Assembly (NCBI RefSeq): GCF_001612725.1
Contig: NZ_BDAZ01000054.1
Span: 43,339-107,338, forward strand
Source: Nocardia anaemiae NBRC 100462
GTDB lineage: Bacteria > Actinomycetota > Actinomycetes > Mycobacteriales > Mycobacteriaceae
DNA: 64,000 nt
Direction: 5' to 3'
Made by a program: the position numbers and the translations under genes. Positions 1 to 8,922 of this stretch are shown here, one piece after another. How positions within the stretch are numbered: the stretch's first letter is position 1; every line of letters begins with the position of its first letter. Below the pieces are notes generated by a model. That model made no database searches. It was given only the letters and a program-made list of their open reading frames with translations, and was not told the origin of the DNA.

Positions 1-178
1 CGAATACCGCACCCACGTCCACAGCCGAGCCTCCAACCAGCCGAGCAGCGTCAGGACCCTTCCGACGCGATGCGGTCGCCCGGAGTCGTCACAGAGCCGC
101 CGCCAACGGGCCGACTATAGCAGTGCGGGCGCATCGCCACAGCGGACGCGAATGCCCCTATTACTGGGGTCCCTGCCC

Positions 179-1090
179 TCAGAACCCGAGCTTGCCAAGT
201 TGTTTCGGGTCGCGCTGCCAATCCTTGGCTACCTTGACATGCAGGTGCAGGTAGATGCGGACACCGAGGATGTGTTCGATTTGTTTGCGGGCGTTGGTGC
301 CGACCTCTTTGAGGCGGGCGCCGCCCTTGCCGATGACGATGGCCTTCTGCGACGGACGCTCGACGTAGAGCAGGGCATGCACGTCGAGCATGTCTTCGTT
401 CTCTTCGCGCGGGAGGACCTCTTCGATGACCACGGCGAGCGAATGCGGGAGCTCATCGCGCACGCCCTCCAGGGCGGCCTCGCGGATGAGCTCGGCCATG
501 AGGGTTTCCTCGGGCTCGTCGGTGAGCTCGCCGTCGGGGTAGAACGCCGGACCCTCCGGCATTTTCGAGGCGATGACGTCGACGAGAACCTCGACCTGTT
601 CGCCCTTGACGGCGGAGACCGGCACCACATCGTGGTCCGGACCGAGCAGTCGCGACAGCGCCATCAGCTGTTCGGCGACCTGGTCGCGGCTCACCTTGTC
701 GATCTTGGTGACCACACCGAGCAGGGTGGTCTTCGGCGCCATCTGCTTGATCTGCTGCAGGATCCACTTATCGCCCGGCCCGATTTTCTCGTCGGCCGGA
801 ATGCACAGCGCGATCACGTCGACTTCGGAATACGTATCGCGGACAAGGTCGTTCAGACGTTGGCCGAGCAGGGTGCGCGGCCGGTGCAGACCCGGGGTGT
901 CGACCAGGATGAGCTGGGCGTGCTCGCGGTGCACGATGCCGCGGATGGTGTGGCGGGTGGTCTGCGGGCGCGAAGAGGTGATCGCGATCTTCTGCCCGAC
1001 CAGCGCATTGGTCAGCGTCGACTTGCCGGTATTCGGCCGCCCGACGAAACAGACGAAGCCGGAACGGAATTCGGTGGTCGTATCAGCCAC
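179..1090 (-). CDS. era: GTPase Era, ribosome assembly factor
   Basis: Essential-type GTPase that binds the 3' end of 16S rRNA and helps 30S maturation. The 303-residue protein has the G1 P-loop GRPNTGKS at residues 17-24, DTPG of G3 near residue 60, and TKID as G4 (T replacing the usual N). A C-terminal KH domain carries VIGKGGARLKEVG. I chose the GTG at 1090, which gives VADTTTEF. Upstream in-frame starts add an Arg/Ser-rich stretch that is only the antisense of the neighbouring gene. The start overlaps the end of the upstream cytidine-deaminase-like gene by 8 bp, so translation is probably coupled. It is the last gene of the phoH-ybeY-corC-cdd-era operon, the order found in mycobacteria. 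Confidence 0.97.
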   Translation of the reverse strand: MADTTTEFRSGFVCFVGRPNTGKSTLTNALVGQKIAITSSRPQTTRHTIRGIVHREHAQLILVDTPGLHRPRTLLGQRLNDLVRDTYSEVDVIALCIPADEKIGPGDKWILQQIKQMAPKTTLLGVVTKIDKVSRDQVAEQLMALSRLLGPDHDVVPVSAVKGEQVEVLVDVIASKMPEGPAFYPDGELTDEPEETLMAELIREAALEGVRDELPHSLAVVIEEVLPREENEDMLDVHALLYVERPSQKAIVIGKGGARLKEVGTNARKQIEHILGVRIYLHLHVKVAKDWQRDPKQLGKLGF

Positions 1091-1442
1091 CCTGCACCTC
1101 CGCGCCCGCGGCATCGTCGACGATCTCGAAGACCGCACCCGAGCGATCGGTGAAGACGATGCGCGCCTCGGGCGAAACCTCGCGGACCGCGAAGACACCC
1201 GCATCCGATAGCTTGCCACCGACGACCACGGCCGCCTCGAACCCCTCTGCGCCACTCGAGATCGCGGCCGCGACCGCCGCCTGCAGCGCGGTCAGGCGCA
1301 GGGAGTCCAGGGCGACATCAGCGGCCGCGTAGGTACGACCGTCGGTATCACGGATGGCCGCGCCCGAGTTGCCGCCGGTGCGGCCGAGCGCGCCCTTGGC
1401 CAGCACCACGAGTTTGGTGTCCTCGGCATTCAATTCGGTCAT
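1083..1442 (-). CDS. Cytidine deaminase-like fold protein lacking the zinc site
   Basis: A 119-residue protein whose length and layout resemble the cytidine deaminase family. It occupies the same place as the M. tuberculosis Rv2365c-type protein between the CBS membrane protein and Era. The region where true deaminases carry the C/H-A-E zinc motif reads ALQAAVAAAISSG, and no PCxxC motif follows. The zinc ligands and catalytic glutamate are therefore absent. It starts 4 bp inside the end of the upstream gene and overlaps era. A deaminase reaction is unlikely. A structural or ligand-binding role beside Era is possible but is inference only. Confidence 0.85.
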   Translation of the reverse strand: MTELNAEDTKLVVLAKGALGRTGGNSGAAIRDTDGRTYAAADVALDSLRLTALQAAVAAAISSGAEGFEAAVVVGGKLSDAGVFAVREVSPEARIVFTDRSGAVFEIVDDAAGAEVQGG

Positions 1443-2788
1443 TCGCCATCTCCGTTCTCATCACGATCGGACGGGATTCCCCGCTCGGATCCGTTACTTT
1501 TGCCCTTGCCGTTGGACTTCTCGGCATGCGATTTCTCCGACGCCTTGCGCACCACAACGGTGTGCACCCGCACCCGTCCCCGCGCGTCCGCCCCGCCTTC
1601 ACCACGCAGCACCAGACCGTGCACAACGGCCTTGGAGCCGGGCAGCGGCACCCGGCCCAGTGCGTGTGCGAGCAGGCCGCCGACGGTATCGACGTCCTCC
1701 TCCTCGATTTCCAGGCCGTACAGTTCGGCCAGATCGTCGACCGACAGCCGCGCCGAAACCCGGTATCGGCCCTCGCCGAGGTCCTCGATCGGCGGGGTTT
1801 CGTCGGTGTCGTATTCGTCGGCGATCTCACCGACGATCTCCTCGAGCACATCCTCGATGGTCACCAGACCGGCGATGCCGCCGTATTCGTCGACCAGCAG
1901 CGCCATATGGTTTCTGCGGCGCTGCATTTCGTCGAGCAGGCTGTCCAGCGGTTTGGAGTCGGGCATGAACACCGCCGGGCGCATGGCATCGCGCACCTGC
2001 ACCTTGCGACTTCTATCCGAATACGGCACAAGGTCTTTCAGATACACCACGCCGAGGATGTCGTCGACGTTCTCGCCGACCACCGGAATGCGCGAGTGCC
2101 CACTGCGCACCGCGAGCGACATCGCCTGTGCCGCAGTCTTATCCGCCTCGATCCAGACCATTTCGGTGCGCGGCACCATGACCGCGCGGGCCGTGGTATC
2201 ACCGAGTTCGAAGACCGACTGGATCATCCGGCGTTCATCGTCGGCCACCACACCGCGTTCACTGGCCATCTCGACCACTTCGCGCAACTCGATCTCGGAT
2301 GCAAAGGGACCGTTGCGAAATCCCTTACCCGGCGTGATCGCATTACCGATGAGGATCAGCAGTCTGCTGACCGGACCGAGCACCGTGCCGATGAACTGCA
2401 GCGGCAGTGCCGAGGCCAGGGCGATGGAGTAGGCGTGCTGACGACCGAGTGTGCGCGGACCGACCCCGATCACCACATAGTCCACCAGCACCATGACGGC
2501 GGCGGCGAACAGCAGCGCCCAATTGTCGTCCCACAGTGGGATCAGTGCCGCCGCCAACAGCACCGTCGCGCAGATCTCGCACAGAATCCGAAGCAGCACA
2601 AGCAGATTCACATACCGCGGCCGGTCGTCCACGATCCTGGTCAGCCGCACCGCGCCGGGCCGCTCCGCGCGGACCATATCGTCCAGACGCGCCGGTGAGA
2701 TGGTGTTCAGCGCCGAGTCGACTCCGGCGAACACCCCGCCGACGGGGACGAGCAGAATCGCCAGCAGGATCAGGGTCAGCGAATTCAC
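1439..2788 (-). CDS. CBS-domain membrane protein, CorC/HlyC (DUF21) family
   Basis: A 449-residue protein with an N-terminal DUF21 membrane domain of about three to four hydrophobic helices (residues 1-180). A tandem CBS pair follows at about 205-330, with the typical VDEYGGIAGLVTIEDVLEEIVGEI stretch shown here only by position, around residues 300-325. A CorC_HlyC transporter-associated domain lies at about 340-420. The last 40 residues are charged and Lys/Glu/Ser-rich. The family is linked to magnesium or cobalt resistance and efflux; substrate cannot be read from sequence. Stop and start codons overlap by 4 bp with ybeY upstream and the deaminase-like gene downstream, so the operon is tightly coupled. 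Confidence 0.93.
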   Translation of the reverse strand: MNSLTLILLAILLVPVGGVFAGVDSALNTISPARLDDMVRAERPGAVRLTRIVDDRPRYVNLLVLLRILCEICATVLLAAALIPLWDDNWALLFAAAVMVLVDYVVIGVGPRTLGRQHAYSIALASALPLQFIGTVLGPVSRLLILIGNAITPGKGFRNGPFASEIELREVVEMASERGVVADDERRMIQSVFELGDTTARAVMVPRTEMVWIEADKTAAQAMSLAVRSGHSRIPVVGENVDDILGVVYLKDLVPYSDRSRKVQVRDAMRPAVFMPDSKPLDSLLDEMQRRRNHMALLVDEYGGIAGLVTIEDVLEEIVGEIADEYDTDETPPIEDLGEGRYRVSARLSVDDLAELYGLEIEEEDVDTVGGLLAHALGRVPLPGSKAVVHGLVLRGEGGADARGRVRVHTVVVRKASEKSHAEKSNGKGKSNGSERGIPSDRDENGDGE

Positions 2789-3339
2789 GCGGGGCCTAGC
2801 GCCTCACCGGGCGTTGTGAAACCGGCCTTCCCCAGCAGCCGGGCGTCGCGTTCGGCCAATTCGGCGCGCCGCTGCGCCTCGCGCAGGCTCTCGTACCACT
2901 CCTCGAGCAGCCGGGCCTGCAGCGCGAACATCTCTTTCTCCTCCTCCGGCTCGGCGTGGTCGTAGCCGAGCAAGTGGAGCACGCCGTGCACGGTGAGCAG
3001 CGCGAGTTCGTGATCGAGCGAGTGCCCGGCCTTGCGGGCCTGACCTGCGGCGAATTCGGGGCACAGCACGATATCGCCGAGCATGGACGGACCCGGTTCG
3101 GCGCTGTCGGGGCGCCCGCCGGGCTCTAGTTCGTCCATCGGGAAGGACATGACATCGGTCGGGCCGGGTAGGTCCATCCAGCGCATGTGCAGATCCGCCA
3201 TGGTGTCGAGATCGACGAGCACCATCGACAGCTCGGCGGCCGGATGCACATCCATCCGGCCGATCACGAATCGCGCGACACTGACCAGGTCTTCTTCGGG
3301 TACGTCGATACCCGATTCGTTGGCGATCTCGATGCTCAC
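2785..3339 (-). CDS. ybeY: Endoribonuclease YbeY (rRNA maturation factor)
   Basis: Metal-dependent single-strand endoribonuclease acting in 16S rRNA 3'-end maturation and ribosome quality control. The zinc motif HGVLHLLGYDH (H-x3-H-x5-H) is intact at about residues 122-132. I chose the GTG at 3339 (VSIEIANES), which gives 184 residues, close to the family length. Further upstream starts would run into the phoH-ybeY spacer. The C-terminal 40 residues are charged and helical, a common actinobacterial extension. The stop overlaps the start of the CBS membrane protein by 4 bp. phoH lies 64 bp upstream, the classical phoH-ybeY pairing. Confidence 0.95.
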   Translation of the reverse strand: MSIEIANESGIDVPEEDLVSVARFVIGRMDVHPAAELSMVLVDLDTMADLHMRWMDLPGPTDVMSFPMDELEPGGRPDSAEPGPSMLGDIVLCPEFAAGQARKAGHSLDHELALLTVHGVLHLLGYDHAEPEEEKEMFALQARLLEEWYESLREAQRRAELAERDARLLGKAGFTTPGEALGPA

Positions 3340-3403
3340 CTGAACAGGGTATTCGGTGTGCCCGGGCCCGCACCGCGCGGCTGGCCCGGACCCGTCCGCC
3401 GCA

Positions 3404-4510
3404 CTATCGCCGATCTCCCCGGCTCGCGGCGCGACGCTGTGCGCGGTTGCCCGGATAGTGCGGTCCGACCTGGGTGACCCGCTCGGCCTCGGCCCGCTCA
3501 TAGGCGTCGACGATATCGGAGACCAACCGGTGCCGAACCACATCGCTGCTGGTGAGCTCGGCGAAATGGATATCTTCGATACTGGTCAGGATCTCACTCG
3601 CCGCACGCAGACCCGAGCGCGCGCCATTGGGCAGATCGACCTGGGTGACGTCACCGGTGACCACGATCTTCGAGCCGAAGCCGAGCCGGGTGAGGAACAT
3701 CTTCATCTGCTCGGCCGTGGTGTTCTGCGCCTCGTCGAGGATGATGAACGAATCGTTAAGTGTGCGACCGCGCATGTACGCCAGCGGCGCGACCTCGATG
3801 ACACCGGCCGCCATCAGTTTCGGAATGGCCTCCGGATCCATCATGTCGTGCAGCGCGTCGTAGAGCGGACGCAGATACGGGTCTATCTTCTCGTTGAGCG
3901 TGCCGGGCAGGAAGCCGAGCCGCTCACCCGCCTCGACGGCCGGTCGAGTGAGGATGATCCGGTTGACCTGCTTGGTCTGCAATGCCTGCACGGCCTTGGC
4001 CATCGCCAGATACGTCTTGCCGGTACCCGCGGGGCCGATGCCGAACACGATGGTGTTGGCGTCGATCGCGTCGACGTAGCGCTTCTGGTTGAGCGTCTTG
4101 GGCCGGATGGTCTTACCGCGCCGGGACAGAATGTCCAGGCTCAGCACCTCGGCCGGGGATTCCGAGGAACCCTCGGTGAGCATGGATACGGTGTGGCGCA
4201 CCGCCTCCGGGGTCACCACTCGATTGCGACCGGTCAGCGCGACGAGCTGTTCGATCACCCGCTCGGCGAGCGCGACATCGGCCGCTTTGCCGGTGAGGGT
4301 GACGGAATTGCCACGGACATGGATATCCGCATCCAGCAACTGCTCGAGTTCACGCAGGTTCTGGTCGGCCGAACCGAGGAAGGGGAACACGGATTCGGGA
4401 GCGAGTTCGATGCTGGAACGCACGGTGCGTGCTGCCGGGCCCGAACCGTTGTCCGCACCGATCCCTGCAGTGGGTGTAGTCGGGTCGCCGATCTCGCCTT
4501 GTGTTCTCAA
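3404..4510 (-). CDS. phoH: PhoH-like ATPase
   Basis: A 368-residue P-loop ATPase of the PhoH1 type, commonly paired with YbeY in RNA metabolism. An N-terminal KH-like region spans about 55-100. Walker A is GPAGTGKT at residues 159-166 and Walker B is IILDEAQN near residue 258. It is the first gene of the operon. The start is uncertain. The longest frame opens with TTG at 4510 and no convincing ribosome binding site; a GTG at 4423 (VRSSIELAPES) is an alternative. Mycobacterial homologues carry about 20 residues before the corresponding VRSSI, which favours the longer form. Confidence 0.93.
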   Translation of the reverse strand: MRTQGEIGDPTTPTAGIGADNGSGPAARTVRSSIELAPESVFPFLGSADQNLRELEQLLDADIHVRGNSVTLTGKAADVALAERVIEQLVALTGRNRVVTPEAVRHTVSMLTEGSSESPAEVLSLDILSRRGKTIRPKTLNQKRYVDAIDANTIVFGIGPAGTGKTYLAMAKAVQALQTKQVNRIILTRPAVEAGERLGFLPGTLNEKIDPYLRPLYDALHDMMDPEAIPKLMAAGVIEVAPLAYMRGRTLNDSFIILDEAQNTTAEQMKMFLTRLGFGSKIVVTGDVTQVDLPNGARSGLRAASEILTSIEDIHFAELTSSDVVRHRLVSDIVDAYERAEAERVTQVGPHYPGNRAQRRAASRGDRR

Positions 4511-4635
4511 AAGTGGCTATAGCCTGCTTTCCGGTCTCGAATTGCTGCGTCGTTGATGAAAGTTTAACGCGCCCCACTGACAACACGCATTGAATAAACG
4601 GCTACCTCGGGGGCGGATTGCCTGCTGATCGCTAT

Positions 4636-5553
4636 CTACCGTCTCGGCATCTGGATTCCCCCTCGCCGACGTGCCCAATCCTCGGTGAAGTCACGAAACC
4701 GACGCACCGCATCCGATGGCGGAGTGGTCGCCGACCAGATCAGCCCCACATCGCGGGCCGCTCCGGCATCGGCGAGCGGGACGGTCACGATGCCCGATAG
4801 CGAACCGGCTGCGGGAGTGGGATCTTCCAGCGGCAGCAGCGCGACGCCGAGTCCGGCCGCGACCAGTCCCGCGGCGGTGAGCAGATCGCTCGATTCGAAG
4901 GCGATGCGGGGGCGGATATTCGCGGCGGCACAGAGTTCGTCGAGAATGCGGCGCATACCGAAACCCGGATGCATGGTTATGAATTCGGCGTCGCCGAGAT
5001 CGGCGAGCCGGATCTGTCGGCGGGCGGCGAGCCGATGTTCCGCGGGCACGGCCAGCACGAGCGGCTGCGCGAGCAGTTTGCGCCAGCCGAGGCCCGCGAC
5101 CGAAGGACGGGGCGAGACGATCGCCAAATCCGCTGTGCCCTCGACTATTTGATCGATGACCGCATCGAACGCGCCCTGCCAAAGCGTGCACGAGATGCGG
5201 GGCGAACCGCGCCGGAAGCCGCCGATCAACTGCGGGATCAGCCAGCTGCCGAAGGAATGCTGAAACGACAGGCGGACAACACCTTTCGCGGGATCGGCGA
5301 GGTCGGCGACGGCTTGGGCGGCGGCGTCGAGTTCGGACTGGGCGCGGCGGGCGTGCTCGTAGTAGATCCGGCCATACTCGTTCAGCGCAATGCGTTTTCC
5401 GTGGCGGTCGAAGAGTTCGACACCGAGTCGGCGTTCGAGGCGGGCCAGCATGCGAGAGAGCGTCGGCTGGGCGATGTGCAGCCGTTCGGCGGCCGCGCCG
5501 ACGCGCTCCAGCTCGGCGAGTGTCGTGAACCACAGTAGGTCGTCACCCAGCAC
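4636..5553 (-). CDS. LysR-family transcriptional regulator
   Basis: A 305-residue LysR regulator. Residues 1-60 form the winged HTH, including AAERLHIAQPTLSRMLARLE. The substrate-binding domain occupies about 90-295. It diverges from the MFS gene at 5642 across 88 bp, the usual arrangement in which the regulator controls its neighbour in response to a ligand. The ligand is unknown. The C-terminus is short and basic (RRRGGIQMPRR). Confidence 0.92.
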   Translation of the reverse strand: MLGDDLLWFTTLAELERVGAAAERLHIAQPTLSRMLARLERRLGVELFDRHGKRIALNEYGRIYYEHARRAQSELDAAAQAVADLADPAKGVVRLSFQHSFGSWLIPQLIGGFRRGSPRISCTLWQGAFDAVIDQIVEGTADLAIVSPRPSVAGLGWRKLLAQPLVLAVPAEHRLAARRQIRLADLGDAEFITMHPGFGMRRILDELCAAANIRPRIAFESSDLLTAAGLVAAGLGVALLPLEDPTPAAGSLSGIVTVPLADAGAARDVGLIWSATTPPSDAVRRFRDFTEDWARRRGGIQMPRR

Positions 5554-5641
5554 GTGCGGACCTCTCCTTATGCTTCTGATGCATTAGGAACCAGATTACT
5601 ATTCATTTCCCTTCTTAAGGGCCTGCGCCGATTCTGGTGCC
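5554..5641. promoter_or_regulatory. Divergent LysR/MFS control region
   Basis: An 88-bp spacer between two divergent genes, visibly more AT-rich than its surroundings at 5567-5620. It must hold both promoters and the presumed LysR operator. I see short AT-rich half-sites (for example atgcattaggaaccag near 5579) but no clean T-N11-A palindrome that I would assign with confidence. Confidence 0.45.
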
Positions 5642-6862
5642 ATGACCAGCACGGATACCACGCACGAACGGCGGATCACCACCGCGCTGTTCGCCGCGGG
5701 GCTGACCACGTTCGCGTCGATGTACAGCGCGCAGGCATTGCTGCCGAGTCTGTCGGCGGCCTTCGGGGTGGACCCGGCGCAGGCCGCGCTTGCCGTGTCG
5801 CTGACCACCGGATTTCTCGCCTTGGCGATCGTGCCGGTGAGCGCGTTGTCCGCGCGTATCGGGCGGACCAGGGTGATGACCTGGTCGGCGGTGATGTCGG
5901 CGGTCATCGGCCTGCTGCTGCCGCTGAGTCCATCGCTCGAGGTGCTGTTGACGGGGCGCGCGCTGCAAGGGATGGCGTTGGCCGGGGTGCCCGCGGTCGC
6001 GATGGCGTATCTGGCGGAGGAAATCGGCGGGGACGGATTGGGCGCTGCGATGGGTGTCTATGTCGCGGGCACATCGATCGGCGGGTTGTCCGGGCGGCTG
6101 CTTCCGGCATTCGCGTTGGATCTGACCTCATGGCGCTGGGCCGAGGCCGCGATTGCGGTGGCGGCGGCCGGTTGCACCGTCTGGTTCGTGCGTGGGCTGC
6201 CGCCATCGCGTGGGTTCGTCGCTCGGCCCACCGGAATGCGCACCGTACTTGGCGATATCGGCGCGCCGTTGCGCCACGGCGGGCTGCTCGCGCTGTTCGG
6301 GCTGGCCTTCGTTCTGATGGGCGGTTTCGTATCGATCTACAACTTCCTCGGCTACCGGCTGACCCGACCACCGTTCGAATTGCCTGCGGCCGTCGCGGGT
6401 TCGGTGTTCCTGCTGTATCTGGCGGGCACGCTCGCTTCGGCCGCCGCCGGACGTTGCGCCGATCGCATCGGCAAGCACCGCGTACTCGCGGCATCGGTCG
6501 CAGTGATGGGGGTCAGCGTCCTGGTCAGCATCCCGGACCAGTTGATCGCCGTGATCGTAGGGATAACACTATGCACCGCAGGGTTTTTCGGTGCCCACGC
6601 GGTGGCGAGTACCTGGGTGGGCGCGATTGCTCCCGGCGGCGCCGCATCGTCGCTGTACCTGTTCACCTATTACCTCGGCAGCGCCATCATCGGCGGTACG
6701 GCAGGTATCGCATATGCGAAGGGCGGATGGGCCGGTCTGGCGGCTTGCGTTGGCGCGTTGATTGTTGTTGCCGCAGTTCTGGTGTGGTACTTGACGATTC
6801 ACACTCGTCGCGGATTCGAAAGATTTGCCGCTTCCGAAGTGTGCGCCACGTCGACGGCGTGA
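5642..6862 (+). CDS. MFS transporter, YnfM-like
   Basis: A 406-residue major facilitator protein with about twelve hydrophobic segments and the MFS motif-A region between helices 2 and 3 (ALSARIGRTRVM, residues 66-77). The opening after the cytosolic N-terminus, TFASMYSAQALLPSL, resembles the YnfM/arabinose-efflux subgroup. It probably exports a small molecule under control of the divergent LysR protein. Substrate not predictable. Confidence 0.9.
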   Translation: MTSTDTTHERRITTALFAAGLTTFASMYSAQALLPSLSAAFGVDPAQAALAVSLTTGFLALAIVPVSALSARIGRTRVMTWSAVMSAVIGLLLPLSPSLEVLLTGRALQGMALAGVPAVAMAYLAEEIGGDGLGAAMGVYVAGTSIGGLSGRLLPAFALDLTSWRWAEAAIAVAAAGCTVWFVRGLPPSRGFVARPTGMRTVLGDIGAPLRHGGLLALFGLAFVLMGGFVSIYNFLGYRLTRPPFELPAAVAGSVFLLYLAGTLASAAAGRCADRIGKHRVLAASVAVMGVSVLVSIPDQLIAVIVGITLCTAGFFGAHAVASTWVGAIAPGGAASSLYLFTYYLGSAIIGGTAGIAYAKGGWAGLAACVGALIVVAAVLVWYLTIHTRRGFERFAASEVCATSTA

Positions 6863-7144
6863 CATCCGGCGGTCACCTGCGCTGTCTACGCTCATGACCG
6901 CGAGATCGCGGGCCAACACGGTCTCGGTGCTGCCGCCGAGAGCGAACCGATGCACGTGCCTGAACCAACTCCGGATGCTCCAGCAATCTGAAAGCAACGG
7001 CTTCGGATGCCACCCCGCACGTAAAAGCGCAGCACTTGGACATAATAGGCCGACCGCGAGAATGGCCGTCTGTTAACTAACTGGGGCACCTGGCCGATCT
7101 ACTAGCGTGACCGACATCAGATTCTCTTTCTTCGGGGGTTTCAC

Positions 7145-7567
7145 ATGCTGATCTTCGGCTGGCAGAGGCGTCTCCACACCCTCGCCATGATCACCTTGGT
7201 CTGTGGCCGCTGCGGCAATCCCGCCGCACACGCGCTGCGCAGACTCGCCACCACATTTACAGTCTTCTTCATCCCGATCCTCCCCCTCGGCAACAAGCAC
7301 TACATGGAATGCACCTGGTGCGGCGCATCGACACCGCTCGCGGTACCTCAGGTCACCAACCTCATCGCACGCGCCAATGCCGAGAAAATGGGCTCCCCCC
7401 AGCGTCAGCAGCCCTACGGCCAGTGGCCCCAGCAGCCCGGCCCGAGCGCCCACCCGCAGCACCCCGCCCTCAACACCAACTGGCAGCCCCAACCCGCTCT
7501 TGGCGCACCCAACGCACCGTGGCAGCCGCCCGCCCCCAGCGGGCCGAACGAACGGTGGCAGCGCTGA
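7145..7567 (+). CDS. Zinc-ribbon protein with Pro/Gln-rich tail
   Basis: A 140-residue protein. Two CxxC pairs (CGRC near residues 20-23 and CTWC near 57-60) flank a hydrophobic segment (TTFTVFFIPILPLG), the arrangement of the zinc-ribbon-15 family. Residues 80-140 are rich in Pro, Gln and Trp and look disordered. The ATG at 7145 follows a G-rich stretch (tcgggggtttcac). Its stop lies inside the following gene. Function unknown. Confidence 0.75.
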   Translation: MLIFGWQRRLHTLAMITLVCGRCGNPAAHALRRLATTFTVFFIPILPLGNKHYMECTWCGASTPLAVPQVTNLIARANAEKMGSPQRQQPYGQWPQQPGPSAHPQHPALNTNWQPQPALGAPNAPWQPPAPSGPNERWQR

Positions 7568-8055
7568 CCCGAACCCACCCAGCCACCACCGCGCTCCAAG
7601 ACACCACGGCCCTCTGGAGCGCGGGACTGGGCTCGGCAGCCGATGTGGTGATGGCGGCCTGTGACGCACTGGTCGCCGGTCTCGACGGTCCGGCGCTGCG
7701 GGTCCTCGCGAGCATCTCCCTGCATGACGCTGGCTACGACCTGTCCGAACACCTCCCGGCTGCGCTCGAGGAGCAAGGTCTCGAGTTCTACGACCGGGAC
7801 TCCGCATCAGCACGCGAGGCAGCCGTTCGCGCTCTTGCCCGCCAACTGCTGGCGGGCACGCTCACACCCCGTCAGCTCACTCGGCAGTCCCACCGAGCCT
7901 TCGGTCACGAACTACCGCTTGCCGAAACCCTCGCCAGCCTCGACGACGAATACGACACGGTCGAGTACAGCAGCAGTGCCGTCCGGGAGATAGACGCCCG
8001 TGTCGCCGCCGAGGCCCGCAGGATCGCCAGCAATACAGACCCCACGAACCCGTGA
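7555..8055 (+). CDS. Hypothetical protein, acidic
   Basis: Unrecognised 166-residue protein starting at the GTG at 7555, 13 bp inside the end of the zinc-ribbon gene, so the two are probably co-translated. It is helical-looking and Asp/Glu/Ala-rich with no membrane segment or known motif. The frame can be extended upstream to 7309, but that part is the out-of-frame reading of the zinc-ribbon gene. Codon third positions favour G/C, supporting translation. Confidence 0.6.
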   Translation: MAALTRTHPATTALQDTTALWSAGLGSAADVVMAACDALVAGLDGPALRVLASISLHDAGYDLSEHLPAALEEQGLEFYDRDSASAREAAVRALARQLLAGTLTPRQLTRQSHRAFGHELPLAETLASLDDEYDTVEYSSSAVREIDARVAAEARRIASNTDPTNP

Positions 8056-8067
8056 GTCGAAAACGGG

Positions 8068-8694
8068 TCAATCCCCGCGTCGTCCATGTGCCCTGGGCTG
8101 GGCGATGATCGCGGCCCCCATCCACCGTCGTAGATACCGACGCAGCTCATCGCCGCTGCGTGGCGGATTGCCCGGAGAAACGAAGAAGGACTGCATTGTT
8201 CGCAGGATGTATTCGACGAGTTCGTGCAGCGATGCGTCGTCGTATCCGTAGCGCTCCCAATCGACGTCGAAGCGTTTGATCATCGTCATGCCGAAGGTTT
8301 GCGCCTCTTCGGAGGTCAGGCTCTCGGGGTGCACATTCGAATATGTGCTCGAGAGCAGAATGCCCAGGTGGGGTGTTCGACGCACCTCGGCCAGCGTGTA
8401 GACCACGGCCTCGGTCATGGCTTCGACCGGGTCCTCGATACCGCTGACCTGCTTGGTCAGCCGATCCAGAAAACCATCGACCGACGCGATCGCCGCGGCC
8501 TGCATCAGCGCGTCCGCACTGGGAAAGTATCGGTACACCGTCTGACGGATGACCCCCAGCGACTCCGCGACGTCGGCGATGCTGATCTCCGAACCCGTCC
8601 GCCCGATCAGCTCGACCGCGGTGGCGACTATTCGACGGGACGCCTCTTCATCGCTATCCGGCGGACTCCCGCCCCACCCGCGCCTTCCTGCCAC
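8068..8694 (-). CDS. TetR-family transcriptional regulator
   Basis: About 208 residues. A TetR HTH lies in the N-terminal 60 residues (SIADVAESLGVIRQTVYRYF). The C-terminal ligand domain is unassigned. The GTG at 8694 follows GAGGAA with a 7-nt gap; an upstream ATG at 8751 would add a basic leader and has no visible binding site. It diverges from the gene at 8923, and a 9-bp inverted repeat in the spacer is a likely operator. Confidence 0.85.
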   Translation of the reverse strand: MAGRRGWGGSPPDSDEEASRRIVATAVELIGRTGSEISIADVAESLGVIRQTVYRYFPSADALMQAAAIASVDGFLDRLTKQVSGIEDPVEAMTEAVVYTLAEVRRTPHLGILLSSTYSNVHPESLTSEEAQTFGMTMIKRFDVDWERYGYDDASLHELVEYILRTMQSFFVSPGNPPRSGDELRRYLRRWMGAAIIAQPRAHGRRGD

Positions 8695-8823
8695 TGCTCG
8701 CTTCCTCGACTCGAACCATGTCCGTCGCGTGCGAAATCGACAGCGGGACAACCCGGCCGACCGTCCAGATCAGGGACTCGACGCTACCACAGGGCCGTCG
8801 TTGTCCCAGCTCGAGCCAGTCTC

Positions 8824-8853
8824 ATCATACACTTGGACCGATCTGTGTATGAT
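8824..8853. promoter_or_regulatory. Probable TetR operator over a promoter
   Basis: Perfect inverted repeat: ATCATACAC at 8824-8832 and GTGTATGAT at 8845-8853, separated by 12 bp. It lies between the divergent TetR gene and the metal-hydrolase-like gene. The right arm contains TATGAT (8848-8853), a good -10 hexamer for the plus strand. A bound repressor would block that promoter. The regulator assignment is inferred from position. Confidence 0.6.
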
Positions 8854-8922
8854 CACTGAATCGACGCTTCGCCGCGTCCGAACACGGCTACAGCTCCCTT
8901 TCGAAATACGAGGTACAGCCAA

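Noticed and set aside
1..178. Left edge downstream of era
   Set aside because: No gene, terminator or RNA could be supported in these 178 bases.
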